A stretch of 64,000 nt of DNA from Bacteroides uniformis. Its GTDB lineage: Bacteria > Bacteroidota > Bacteroidia > Bacteroidales > Bacteroidaceae. Both the position numbers and the translations under genes were made by a program. The notes under the pieces were generated by a model. It saw only the letters and a list, made by a program, of their open reading frames with translations. It was not told where the DNA came from and made no database searches. Shown here in pieces: positions 10,701 through 17,659 of the stretch. The number at the start of each line of letters is the position of its first letter. Position 1 is the first letter of the stretch. Location: NCBI RefSeq assembly GCF_025147485.1, contig NZ_CP102263.1, positions 381,001 to 445,000 on the forward strand, read 5' to 3'.

Positions 10701-10847
10701 TACCACACCTTTTACCGTTGCATTTTGTACCGGCTGAGGAACAGTAGTATTTTCGGTTTGTTTGGCATATATATTTCCACTATATACAGAGAAGGAAAAC
10801 AAAGCCCATAAACCTAAAATCAGTGGTTTATACTTTTCAAAAATCAT
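7722..10847 (-). CDS. SusC/RagA-family TonB-dependent outer-membrane transporter
   Basis: 1041 residues. Signal region, then a carboxypeptidase-D-like regulatory domain (about 43-115: VKGVVKDATGEPLIGVSVVVKGT), a TonB-box-like LDEVIVIGYGT near 120, the plug domain (NIRGVSSMNNNDPLVVIDG) and a 22-strand-type barrel to the terminal aromatic residue. It imports polysaccharide fragments together with the SusD partner. First gene of the operon; a TATATTTG promoter box and repeated GTAC elements lie 140-245 bases upstream. An asparagine run (NPNNNNININIRG, near 180) is unusual but frame-neutral. Confidence 0.97.
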   Translation of the reverse strand: MIFEKYKPLILGLWALFSFSVYSGNIYAKQTENTTVPQPVQNATVKGVVKDATGEPLIGVSVVVKGTTNGAVTDVNGNFSIACSANDILVFSYIGYDKIEVKAGNASFHTITMKEDSELLDEVIVIGYGTTTRKHVIGAVDQIRDDVIKDRPVANITQALQGATPSLSIQQRNMNPNNNNININIRGVSSMNNNDPLVVIDGMAANDINAMNLLNPNDIESVSVLKDAGTAAIYGSRSANGVILITTKQGRTDMKPVVTFTASVGNQNPDILLKPVSGYQNALLRNDSYVNAGKDPIYTPEQIHEFAKGDSEWGYKAIMKNALQQNYNINVQGGSKVTTYNVSFGYYDQESNFKGQDFGIKKYNFRSNLTSEIQRLKLKVLLAYDRNEGRSDRGDMQLADVMRVPTYNTYSLYPDEDGKYYNNEITTGGNYLARLRHGGLTTNDKDHFQGIVSGDLKIWQGLKLRGVVGYDIISEHRLIKRRYYPVYKYLNKDQIANAGQSKNYSIQDYNNKATMLNLQFFLDYNHTYNDVHQVTGLFGFTSESFRSEKNEIRRNFVDPDLYQDTDDTVYETSSYNTPNGFRERALHSWLGRLGYSYKDKYYAEVNARYDGSSRFAKDNRWGFFPSMSLGWRISEENFLSFWKDKVGDMKIRGSYGLLGSQTVDDYQYLTTYKVNSDQYGFNNSSVTGTGFTFGNSELSWEKTKTFNIGFDASFLKNALNVTFDVFQKNTSDILLTPLSPGTLGGAVPKANIGKVRNNGWELTVNYRFKHKDFSHLFGFNIGDSRNKVLEYGDESVKLTDGVERIIREGEAINSYYGFRTDGLFQTEEEIQNSPKFEGVKLQPGDVKYVDIDKNGVINDDDRVVLGNAFPRYVFGFNYNFSWKGLDFSMLWQGVGKRDMALRGEMIEAFHGSYSYVIYEHQLDYWTPDNRDARYPRLINVASSSYQHNYKHSSDRNLYNAAYLRLKDIQIGYTIPASYTKKIGMKKVRVFLNGQNLLTFTKNKFIDPESTEFGNSMDTSSANSGRNYPTLKYFGGGIEIQF

Positions 10848-10986
10848 ACAAGTCTTGATTTAATGATTAAACTTATTAATTCTAAAATTCAGAAACTAAA
10901 AGAACCGGTTATTACTTTCATAATACTTAAGATTTAATTAACTACTCATATTCGCGATATGTGTTTCTCATCATGATTTGATGGTG

Positions 10987-10994
10987 CAAATATA
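10987..10994 (-). promoter_or_regulatory. susC promoter -7 box (TATATTTG)
   Basis: Exact match to TAnnTTTG on the minus strand, 140 bases before the susC start. The -33 region is poor, consistent with activation by the locus HTCS. Confidence 0.55.
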
Positions 10995-11061
10995 GACTGA
11001 ATAAGTACATCCTGAGTACGGATTCCAGCCATAAAAGCATCACTATAGGGAAAAGTAGGAA

Positions 11062-11091
11062 TTCGTACTTTTCTGTACCAATACCGTACTC
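11062..11091. promoter_or_regulatory. Candidate HTCS operator, susC copy (TTCGTAC-N17-GTACTC)
   Basis: Both half-sites and the 17-base spacing are identical to the element before the first sulfatase gene (17605-17634), in the opposite orientation relative to transcription. A third GTAC sits inside the spacer at 11075. The nearest edge is 67 bases upstream of the -7 box. Confidence 0.55.
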
Positions 11092-11147
11092 CCCATCTAT
11101 AAAAGAGCGTGTTAAGGCATTTTTATAACTTCTCCCAAGCACTGGCT

Positions 11148-12680
11148 TCACGGATTAACTTGAATAACCTGATTCCATTTCAGTTTTACTGGATATCCCC
11201 AATCCGGTTTTGCTGGATCACAAAAGTCACCGACAGCTTTCATCCGGGCATAAAGCAATGCGGTAAGTTCGTCGCGCTTTTTGCTGTAGTTAGGATCATC
11301 ATAAAGGTTGTTCATCTCCATCGGGTCGGCCTCAAGGTCGAAAAGCTGAGGATGACGTTGCCCTCCAACATTGTAGAGTATAAGTTTAAAGTTATCCTTT
11401 TTAATGGCACGCTGGAGGTTGATGTATGCCAATAGTATGTCCTCGCGTTTTTTTACCATGGGGTTCTGTATGGTTTGTGCCAATGAAAGGCCTTTAACAG
11501 TAGGCGGCACTTCTATATCCGCAAGCTCACAAAGAGTGGGATAAATATCATAAAGATAACAATAAGCATCACACATCGCATTCTGTGGAATGCCGGGACC
11601 GCATATTACCAAAGGTACTCTCACTGCTGCTTCATACAAGTTCTGCTTGCCCAGCAGCCCATGTTCCCCGACACAAAGACCGTTGTCCGACGTAAAAACA
11701 ATGATGGTATTATCAACCTTGCCACTGCTTTCAAGTACATCAAGGATACGTCCTATCTGAAAATCCACTTCGCTCACCATGCCATAATAATTAGCCCTTT
11801 CAGTAAGTACCTGAGCCGAAATGCGAGGAGTGGAAAGCAACTTTTCATCGCGTTCATTAAGGTCACCGTTGTCAAATGGGTGTTGTGCAACAAAATTCTC
11901 GGGCATCGGAACCTCAGTACTAGCGTATTTATGTCCGTAGTGAGGCAACACATTGCGCGGATCATGAGGCGAAGTAAATGCAACATACATCAAAAAAGGA
12001 GTGTCGTCCGACGCCTTAGCTTCAAGAAATCTGATAGCAGCATCGGCATATAATTCGGACGAAAAGGTATTGAGTGACGCATCCACCCATTTACCGTTGG
12101 TATTATTGTACTTCCCTGCCGGATCGTACTGATGCAGGTAAGGGCACCGATGTCCCAGTTCATTGTATTTCCCGTAAGGATGCATTCCACCGAAAAAAAG
12201 GTTTGCACCTGTAGAAAACGAACGGGTAAACGAGGCATTGTCACTGTGCCATTTACCAGTTGCAAAAGTCGTGTAGCCATTCTCACGGAATAGTTCCGGA
12301 AAAGTTCTTTCATTTTCCGGAATAACGCCGCCATTGCGATGTATATCCATCAAACCACGCCCGGTAAGAAGCATTGCACGGCTGGGCTGCGAAATAGCAC
12401 CATTGAAACCTCCCATTACGTGAGTTTGGGTGAATGATATACCACGGCTGACAAGCCGGTCCATATTCGGGGTCTGGATTGTACCGTTACCCCAAGCATG
12501 GATAGTGCTGAAAGTCTGGTCGTCCGTCAGCAGGACAAGAATATTAGGACGCTTCGGCCCGTTCCCCTTATCATTACCTTTCTCCGTATTCGCTCCGAAT
12601 GCAGAGAGTCCGAAAAAAGGCATGTTCAATAATGCCGGAAGGCATAAAAACAAGGTTTTGTTTTTCACTTTCAAATTCAT
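11148..12680 (-). CDS. S1-family sulfatase, serine type
   Basis: 510 residues. Signal peptide-like N-terminus (about 1-30), a short basic/Gly-Asn linker, then PNILVLLTDD (metal Asp residues 53-54) and S-Q-P-S-R (97-101), with Ser97 the formylglycine precursor. ATGKWHSDN and FTSDNGLCVGEHGLLGKQNLYE give further active-site residues. The general plan is that of choline-sulfatase/arylsulfatase-type enzymes; the substrate is unknown. Base composition looks more GC-rich than the susC-to-GH2 block. It is separated from susC by the regulated promoter, and no TAnnTTTG box was found in its own 450-base upstream spacer, so it may be read from the sulfatase genes upstream. Confidence 0.92.
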   Translation of the reverse strand: MNLKVKNKTLFLCLPALLNMPFFGLSAFGANTEKGNDKGNGPKRPNILVLLTDDQTFSTIHAWGNGTIQTPNMDRLVSRGISFTQTHVMGGFNGAISQPSRAMLLTGRGLMDIHRNGGVIPENERTFPELFRENGYTTFATGKWHSDNASFTRSFSTGANLFFGGMHPYGKYNELGHRCPYLHQYDPAGKYNNTNGKWVDASLNTFSSELYADAAIRFLEAKASDDTPFLMYVAFTSPHDPRNVLPHYGHKYASTEVPMPENFVAQHPFDNGDLNERDEKLLSTPRISAQVLTERANYYGMVSEVDFQIGRILDVLESSGKVDNTIIVFTSDNGLCVGEHGLLGKQNLYEAAVRVPLVICGPGIPQNAMCDAYCYLYDIYPTLCELADIEVPPTVKGLSLAQTIQNPMVKKREDILLAYINLQRAIKKDNFKLILYNVGGQRHPQLFDLEADPMEMNNLYDDPNYSKKRDELTALLYARMKAVGDFCDPAKPDWGYPVKLKWNQVIQVNP

Positions 12681-13134
12681 AATGTTTTTTATTTAATGAC
12701 TAAATCTACTAATGACAGCCCCCAATCTATAACCGGAAACCCGTTGTAACCGTCAAATGGTCTGTTTGTCTTGATGAAACAAAGTGTTCCATACCTTGAA
12801 ACAGTTCGTTTCACTATTAGGAACAACTTGTTTCCTTATAGAAAACACTTTGTTCTATAGGTATGAAACAAAGTGTTCAATACTATGAACTAATACATTA
12901 TACTTTTACCATACAACGGAACAGTTATATAAAAGAAGTGGAAGATAAATCTGCTTACACTATTACTTCCACAGTTACCTCCACCTGTAATACACTTATA
13001 CTCACTGAATTAGTAGAAATAATATGGAAGTAAAAAATCCTGCTTACACACATAACAGATTGATTATTATCAAACTATCAAAAAAGTGCAAGCAAATGGG
13101 GATAGAACAACTAAACTTTGTTGGAAACGATGGT
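12681..13134. other. 454-base intergenic spacer with periodic palindrome array
   Basis: No gene seen. The part nearest the downstream sulfatase holds the five-unit array at 12776-12878. The rest (12880-13134) is AT-rich, with a repeated TGCTTACAC and scattered TCCAC/GTGGA words but no clear promoter, terminator or RNA. Confidence 0.6.
12776..12878. repeat. Five quasi-palindromic 14-16 base units at about 22-base period
   Basis: Units: GAAACAAAGTGTTC (12776), GAAACAGTTCGTTTC (12798), GGAACAACTTGTTTCC (12820), GAAAACACTTTGTTC (12841), GAAACAAAGTGTTC (12865). Starts are 22, 22, 21 and 24 bases apart. Units 1 and 5 lie in an exact 16-base direct repeat (12774-12789 and 12863-12878). Units 4 and 5 form an 11-base-pair perfect stem (12844-12854 with 12867-12877, 12-base loop). 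Confidence 0.8.
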
Positions 13135-14760
13135 TTAGTTCAGCCTTTTAGGGAAGATGTAGCATTCGTTCGCCCACTCCTCCCATTTCCGGACCATCTT
13201 CTTCAGCACATCCGGATACTCAGCAGCTACATTATTCCACTCAGTTCTGTCTTTTTCAATATCATACAGTTCCCACTCCTTCATTTTTTCATCCTTTACA
13301 GCTTTCCAATTTTTCCACCGTACAAAACAATTATTGAAGTGTTCACCGAAGATATATTCATGTATTTGTTTATCAGGATTATGAACCGTTGACATCAAGC
13401 TAGTTCCTGCCATAGGAATAATCGAATTTCCGTCATGATAAGTTGTCGGATATTCTGCTCTGGCAACCTCTACAAATGTAGCCATGATATCAGGAACAAA
13501 ACCTACGTTTCTTCTTATCTGGTTGCTATACTTTCCAAGCACTTCCGGCCAGGAAATAATCAATGGGGTAGCAATGCCTCCTTCATAGGCCCGTACTTTA
13601 TATTTCCGGTACGGTGTATTGCTAACCTGTGCCCAAGGCAGTCCATAAGAAGGATGAACCCAGCTGTCAAGCTTATTAATCTCACTTGTGCTTCCGAAAC
13701 CTTTTTCCGAATAAGGTTCTGCACATGCCCCATTATCCGAGAGAAAAAGTATAAGAGTATTGTCAAGCTTACCTTCTTCTTCCAGATAATCAATCAACTT
13801 TCCAATGTTATAATCCATGCAGTAAACTTGGGCGGCATAAACAGACATCCGCAAGGACGAACTATCACGTTCTGCTTCCGTAAGCTCATTCCAGGCACGA
13901 GATTCCCATTCGGCCAATTTCCAATCAGGATTGACTATACCCAATTCAACCATTTTCCGGTAACGCTCTTCACGAACGGCTTCCCATCCCTTGTCATATT
14001 TGCCTGCAAACTTTTCCAAATCCTTGTCTTTGGCATGTAGCGGCCAATGGGGAGCATTGTACGCCAAGTAAAGAAAGAACGGATTATCATCCGTCTGTTC
14101 ATCTATAAACCGAATGGCATAATCAGTAAAAGCATCCGTTGTATAATAGGGGGATTGAGGAGCAGGCAAATTCGTATTATCCAGAGTCAAGCCCCGTCCG
14201 CCCTGAGGTTTCAAATAGCTGGAAGCACCGGCCAGTATTCCATAAAAATGCTCAAATCCCCTCTGCAACGGCCACTTTTCCTTGCCATGCATCCCAACAT
14301 GCCATTTGCCTGTCATGTATGTATGATAGCCAGCCTCTTTCAGCACCTCAGCAATTGTCACACAATTACGGTTGAGAAAACCCATATAACCATGGACTCC
14401 TCTATTTTCCGGATGTTTTTCTCCTTTCTTGATGCCGGGATCTTCAGACATAGCTCCGATGCCGGCCTGCTGCGGATAAAGTCCGGTCAGCAAGCTGGCA
14501 CGGGTAGGACAAGAACGTCCAGAATTATAAAACTGCGTATATCGTACTCCCTTTTGTGCCAACCGGTCAATATTGGGAGTCGGAATCTCACCGCCATAAC
14601 ACCCAACATCCGAATATCCCATGTCATCTGCCATAATAAGTACAATATTAGGTCTTTCATCAGTTTCTTTGCTGGTTCGTATTGTTTCGTCTGCCATACA
14701 CGGCATAGCAGACAACATCGACAAGGCGGATGTTCCGCACAAGAAATAACTCTTTCTCAT
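13135..14760 (-). CDS. S1-family arylsulfatase-type sulfatase, serine type
   Basis: 541 residues. Signal peptide (about 1-23), PNIVLIMADDMGYSDVGCYGGEI (metal Asp residues 45-46) and S-C-P-T-R (83-87), with Ser83 as formylglycine precursor; the Cys is only the second position. TGKWHVG and FLSDNGACAEPY follow, typical of the arylsulfatase subgroup. Probably periplasmic. It follows the upstream sulfatase stop by 40 bases and shares its transcript. Which sulfated sugar it attacks cannot be read from the sequence. Confidence 0.93.
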   Translation of the reverse strand: MRKSYFLCGTSALSMLSAMPCMADETIRTSKETDERPNIVLIMADDMGYSDVGCYGGEIPTPNIDRLAQKGVRYTQFYNSGRSCPTRASLLTGLYPQQAGIGAMSEDPGIKKGEKHPENRGVHGYMGFLNRNCVTIAEVLKEAGYHTYMTGKWHVGMHGKEKWPLQRGFEHFYGILAGASSYLKPQGGRGLTLDNTNLPAPQSPYYTTDAFTDYAIRFIDEQTDDNPFFLYLAYNAPHWPLHAKDKDLEKFAGKYDKGWEAVREERYRKMVELGIVNPDWKLAEWESRAWNELTEAERDSSSLRMSVYAAQVYCMDYNIGKLIDYLEEEGKLDNTLILFLSDNGACAEPYSEKGFGSTSEINKLDSWVHPSYGLPWAQVSNTPYRKYKVRAYEGGIATPLIISWPEVLGKYSNQIRRNVGFVPDIMATFVEVARAEYPTTYHDGNSIIPMAGTSLMSTVHNPDKQIHEYIFGEHFNNCFVRWKNWKAVKDEKMKEWELYDIEKDRTEWNNVAAEYPDVLKKMVRKWEEWANECYIFPKRLN

Positions 14761-14800
14761 TTTTTGTATTTCAATTAGTATTACATACTATTATATAAGG

Positions 14801-16180
14801 TCAAAATTCCGGTAAAGAATTCCACCACTCAAGAGCCAATTTACTCAACCGACTTGCCACCTGAGGATGTTTCTTGCTTAAATCAACGTTTTCCCTCAAA
14901 TTATCCTCCAAATCATACAATAAGACATTTGTACTGTCTTTATCAACCAACAGTTTCCACTTGCCATACCGCACCGCAATAGCCGGACTGACATCTTTGT
15001 CTGCAGGCCGGGGGAATGCTTTGCTTTCATTTCTTCTATATTCCCAAAAGAGAGGTTCTCTCCTTTCCTGCGGAACCCCTTTCAAAGCCGCACTCATGTC
15101 CATGCCATCACTTTTACAATCAGCAGGCAATTTGATTCCAGCAAGTGAACTCAAACTCTTGTACAAATCCAGAGCGCTGACCACCGTAGTATCGTCCGTT
15201 TTCCCCGAAGGAATTTCGCCTTTTGTATCCCATATTATAAAGGGCATATGTATACCTCCCTCGAACAATGAAGCTTTACATCCTCTCATATTACCGGCCC
15301 GGCTTCCCTTGAAACTGGGTGCAGGCCCGTTGTCACTGGTAAAAATGACAATGGTATTGTTTTCAAGATTCATATTTTTAATTTCACGCAGCAAACGTCC
15401 TATTTGCCTATCATATTCGGCAAGCACCACCCGAAAGTTCTTTTCCGATTCCTGCCCGTCCGGAAAGACCTGCTGTTGCTCAAAGTTTCCAACCCACGGA
15501 GTATGCATGTCATCCGGCCATAAGTTCACAAAACAAGCTTCTCCTCTGTGACGTTCTAAAAAAGCCAGCGTTTTATCAACGAAATAGGCTGTTCTATTCC
15601 ATCGCTTTACACTATCCTGCGGAGACCAAATCCAATCCGTTGCCGTAAGTAACGAATCCGGTTGAGGGCTTTCATAGGTGCTGCAATATTCGTCATATCC
15701 ATAAGCGACAAAAGGGGGAGCATTCCGGACATCCCGTCCCCCTCCCAAATGCCATTTCCCGAAATGACCGGTTTTATATCCGGCATTCTTCATCACTTTG
15801 GGCAAGGTGGGAGCCGAAGGGTCCAAATAGTCGGCCATTTCCGCAGCTTTGTTTCCAGCCTTTCCTTGTAAATAAGTGGTTATATGCCACTTGCCCGGGT
15901 ACATCCCGGTCAGTAGGCCACAACGCGAAGGAGAACTGATAGGAGATGCACTATAATATTGATTGAACCGTGAACCTTCTTCTGCCATACGGTCAATATT
16001 GGGAGTAGGTATAAATTTACCACCATATATACCAATATCACCATAACCCATATCATCCGTAAGCACAACTATAATATTAGGAGGCAACTCAGCGTTATTC
16101 CCTGCCAGACAAGGCAATGTCATAGGGACTGTCAGGGCAGGCAATAGTCCCAGTAAACACATTTTTTCCTTTTTCATCAT
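14801..16180 (-). CDS. S1-family sulfatase, serine type
   Basis: 459 residues. Signal peptide (about 1-26), PPNIIVVLTDDMGYGDIGIYGG (metal Asp residues 42-43) and S-S-P-S-R (82-86), Ser82 being modified. GHFGKWHLGG and FTSDNGPAPSFKG supply further active-site residues. It resembles the arylsulfatase A/GalNAc-6-sulfatase-like branch. Translationally coupled to the preceding sulfatase: its ATG overlaps that gene's TGA by four bases (16177-16180). Confidence 0.93.
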   Translation of the reverse strand: MMKKEKMCLLGLLPALTVPMTLPCLAGNNAELPPNIIVVLTDDMGYGDIGIYGGKFIPTPNIDRMAEEGSRFNQYYSASPISSPSRCGLLTGMYPGKWHITTYLQGKAGNKAAEMADYLDPSAPTLPKVMKNAGYKTGHFGKWHLGGGRDVRNAPPFVAYGYDEYCSTYESPQPDSLLTATDWIWSPQDSVKRWNRTAYFVDKTLAFLERHRGEACFVNLWPDDMHTPWVGNFEQQQVFPDGQESEKNFRVVLAEYDRQIGRLLREIKNMNLENNTIVIFTSDNGPAPSFKGSRAGNMRGCKASLFEGGIHMPFIIWDTKGEIPSGKTDDTTVVSALDLYKSLSSLAGIKLPADCKSDGMDMSAALKGVPQERREPLFWEYRRNESKAFPRPADKDVSPAIAVRYGKWKLLVDKDSTNVLLYDLEDNLRENVDLSKKHPQVASRLSKLALEWWNSLPEF

Positions 16181-17538
16181 TGCTTCTTTATTTTCACGTC
16201 CATTTGAGCTCCCGTATCACCCTGCTGCCGCATCCACGCCTCAAGTTCCCCTTTCATCATAGCAATACGTTTCGCATACTTCTTTTCTTCTGCCAAATTA
16301 TTCAACTCCCAAGGATCTTTCTGCATATCATAAAACTCTATTGCAGGACGTTTTACATATCTGTCAACAAAATATCTTGCCCGTTTATCTGTTTTTGTAC
16401 TCTCAATCCAGCTTGCCCAAACGCTTCTTTCATTCTTAAGATTCATCAGATGTTTTTCAAAATACTCTACTTCAGGAGTCAAGTTCAATATCAGTTTATA
16501 TCTCTTGTCCCTGATGCTACGTATCGGATAGGCTGTCCCTTCCGGGATATTATTATGTATACCGTAAGCAAAGCGACGGTGTTCTTTCTCTTTGCCGAAC
16601 AATGCCTTCAGGAAACTTTTCCCATCAATGCCCTCTATTTCATCTCCACCGACAAATTCCATTAAAGTAGGTAGAATATCTTCATACTGAACGATAGCAT
16701 CACTGGTCGATTTGGCCTTTATTTTTGCAGGATAGCGAGCCACCAATGCACTGCTTTGACCGTAGTTCCAGCAAGTCCATTTTCCTCCCGGCAACTGTGG
16801 ACCTTGTTCTCCAAGAAATACAACTAAAGTATTATCCAGTTTGCCAACCTCTTCAATAGTTTTCAATACATCACCAACCTGATTATCCAAAGCCCGGATT
16901 TCAGCCAAAAGACGTCTGAAAAGTTCACGCGTTCCTTTATTATCAACGCAGTTAGGAGGCAGTATAACCTTATCTGCATCAAATTCATCCTTATTTCCGC
17001 ATGTCCACGGAGCGTGGGAAAGCGTACTGCAAACAAATAAGCAAAACGGACTGTCCTGTCGCATAAAGTCACGAATGCCATCCACTGTATAGTCAGCAGT
17101 CACAGCAATACAGTTCTCCTCAAACCCCGGAACCTTCTCAAAATTGAAAACACTTTTAGGAACAGTATGCGTTTTTCCTGCACGCCCTACCCGATAACCC
17201 GCCTGGGGCAGATAATACGTGACGCTCTTTATATCAGAATAGGATATTTTATGATTTTGATAAGAGCCGTGCCGAGCAGGATAGAGTCCGGTATATAAGG
17301 AAGCCCGAATAGGCACACTCATTGCACAAGAGGCAAAGTTATTAGTGAATCTGATTCCTTCTTCAGCTATCCGATCAATATTCGGAGTCTTGAGGTTCTT
17401 CCCTCCATAGCAACTAATCTCATTCGAAGCAAGATCATCTGCCAAGATTACTACAATGTTCGGTTTCTCCTGTGCTTTTAAGGTACCGGCAACAGGCAGT
17501 AGTGCAAGACATGCACCTTTTACAATATTCCAATTCAT
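16177..17538 (-). CDS. S1-family sulfatase, serine type; first gene of sulfatase operon
   Basis: 453 residues. Signal peptide (about 1-22), PNIVVILADDLASNEISCYGG (metal Asp residues 34-35) and S-V-P-I-R (74-78), Ser74 the formylglycine precursor. AGKTHTV and a divergent FLGEQGPQLPGGKW replace the usual SDNG motif, as in the sulfamidase-like branch; the partial sulfatase at the left window edge has a similar FTSEQGHQFPFAKW. It stands 121 bases after the HTCS stop, with its own promoter box and the shared operator element in that gap. Confidence 0.92.
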   Translation of the reverse strand: MNWNIVKGACLALLPVAGTLKAQEKPNIVVILADDLASNEISCYGGKNLKTPNIDRIAEEGIRFTNNFASCAMSVPIRASLYTGLYPARHGSYQNHKISYSDIKSVTYYLPQAGYRVGRAGKTHTVPKSVFNFEKVPGFEENCIAVTADYTVDGIRDFMRQDSPFCLFVCSTLSHAPWTCGNKDEFDADKVILPPNCVDNKGTRELFRRLLAEIRALDNQVGDVLKTIEEVGKLDNTLVVFLGEQGPQLPGGKWTCWNYGQSSALVARYPAKIKAKSTSDAIVQYEDILPTLMEFVGGDEIEGIDGKSFLKALFGKEKEHRRFAYGIHNNIPEGTAYPIRSIRDKRYKLILNLTPEVEYFEKHLMNLKNERSVWASWIESTKTDKRARYFVDRYVKRPAIEFYDMQKDPWELNNLAEEKKYAKRIAMMKGELEAWMRQQGDTGAQMDVKIKKQ

Positions 17539-17576
17539 ACATCCAATTTTTAAGTCCGTATTAGATTATTTGATAG

Positions 17577-17634
17577 CAAAATTAGTGCATCCCTTCCTTA
17601 ATAAGAGTACTCAAACGCGACAAAGATGTACGAA
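17577..17634 (-). promoter_or_regulatory. Sulfatase operon promoter (TAATTTTG) with candidate HTCS operator
   Basis: The minus strand has a TAATTTTG -7 box at 17577-17584, 39 bases before the sulfatase start. Twenty bases upstream is TTCGTAC-N17-GTACTC (17605-17634, minus orientation), the same two half-sites with the same spacing as at susC. The GTAC cores are 21 bases apart, two helical turns. Confidence 0.6.
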
Positions 17635-17659
17635 TATGGTCTGAAAGACAGAAAGCTTC

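Larger units (their letters stand above)
10848..11147. promoter_or_regulatory. susC upstream region: promoter and candidate HTCS operator
   Basis: No gene. On the minus strand a TATATTTG box (10987-10994) fits the Bacteroides -7 element; a clear -33 TTTG is absent, as expected for an activator-dependent promoter. Upstream lie five GTAC tetramers at 11005, 11016, 11065, 11075 and 11086, i.e. on one face of the helix (10-11 base steps) in two groups. The distal group contains TTCGTAC-N17-GTACTC (11062-11091, plus strand), and GAGTACGG (11014-11021) is inverted as CCGTACTC (11084-11091). The leader before susC is about 130 bases. Confidence 0.6.

Noticed and set aside
12776..12878. CRISPR-like repeat array
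   Set aside because: The units differ from each other, are themselves palindromic, and are separated by only 5-9 bases; no cas genes are near.
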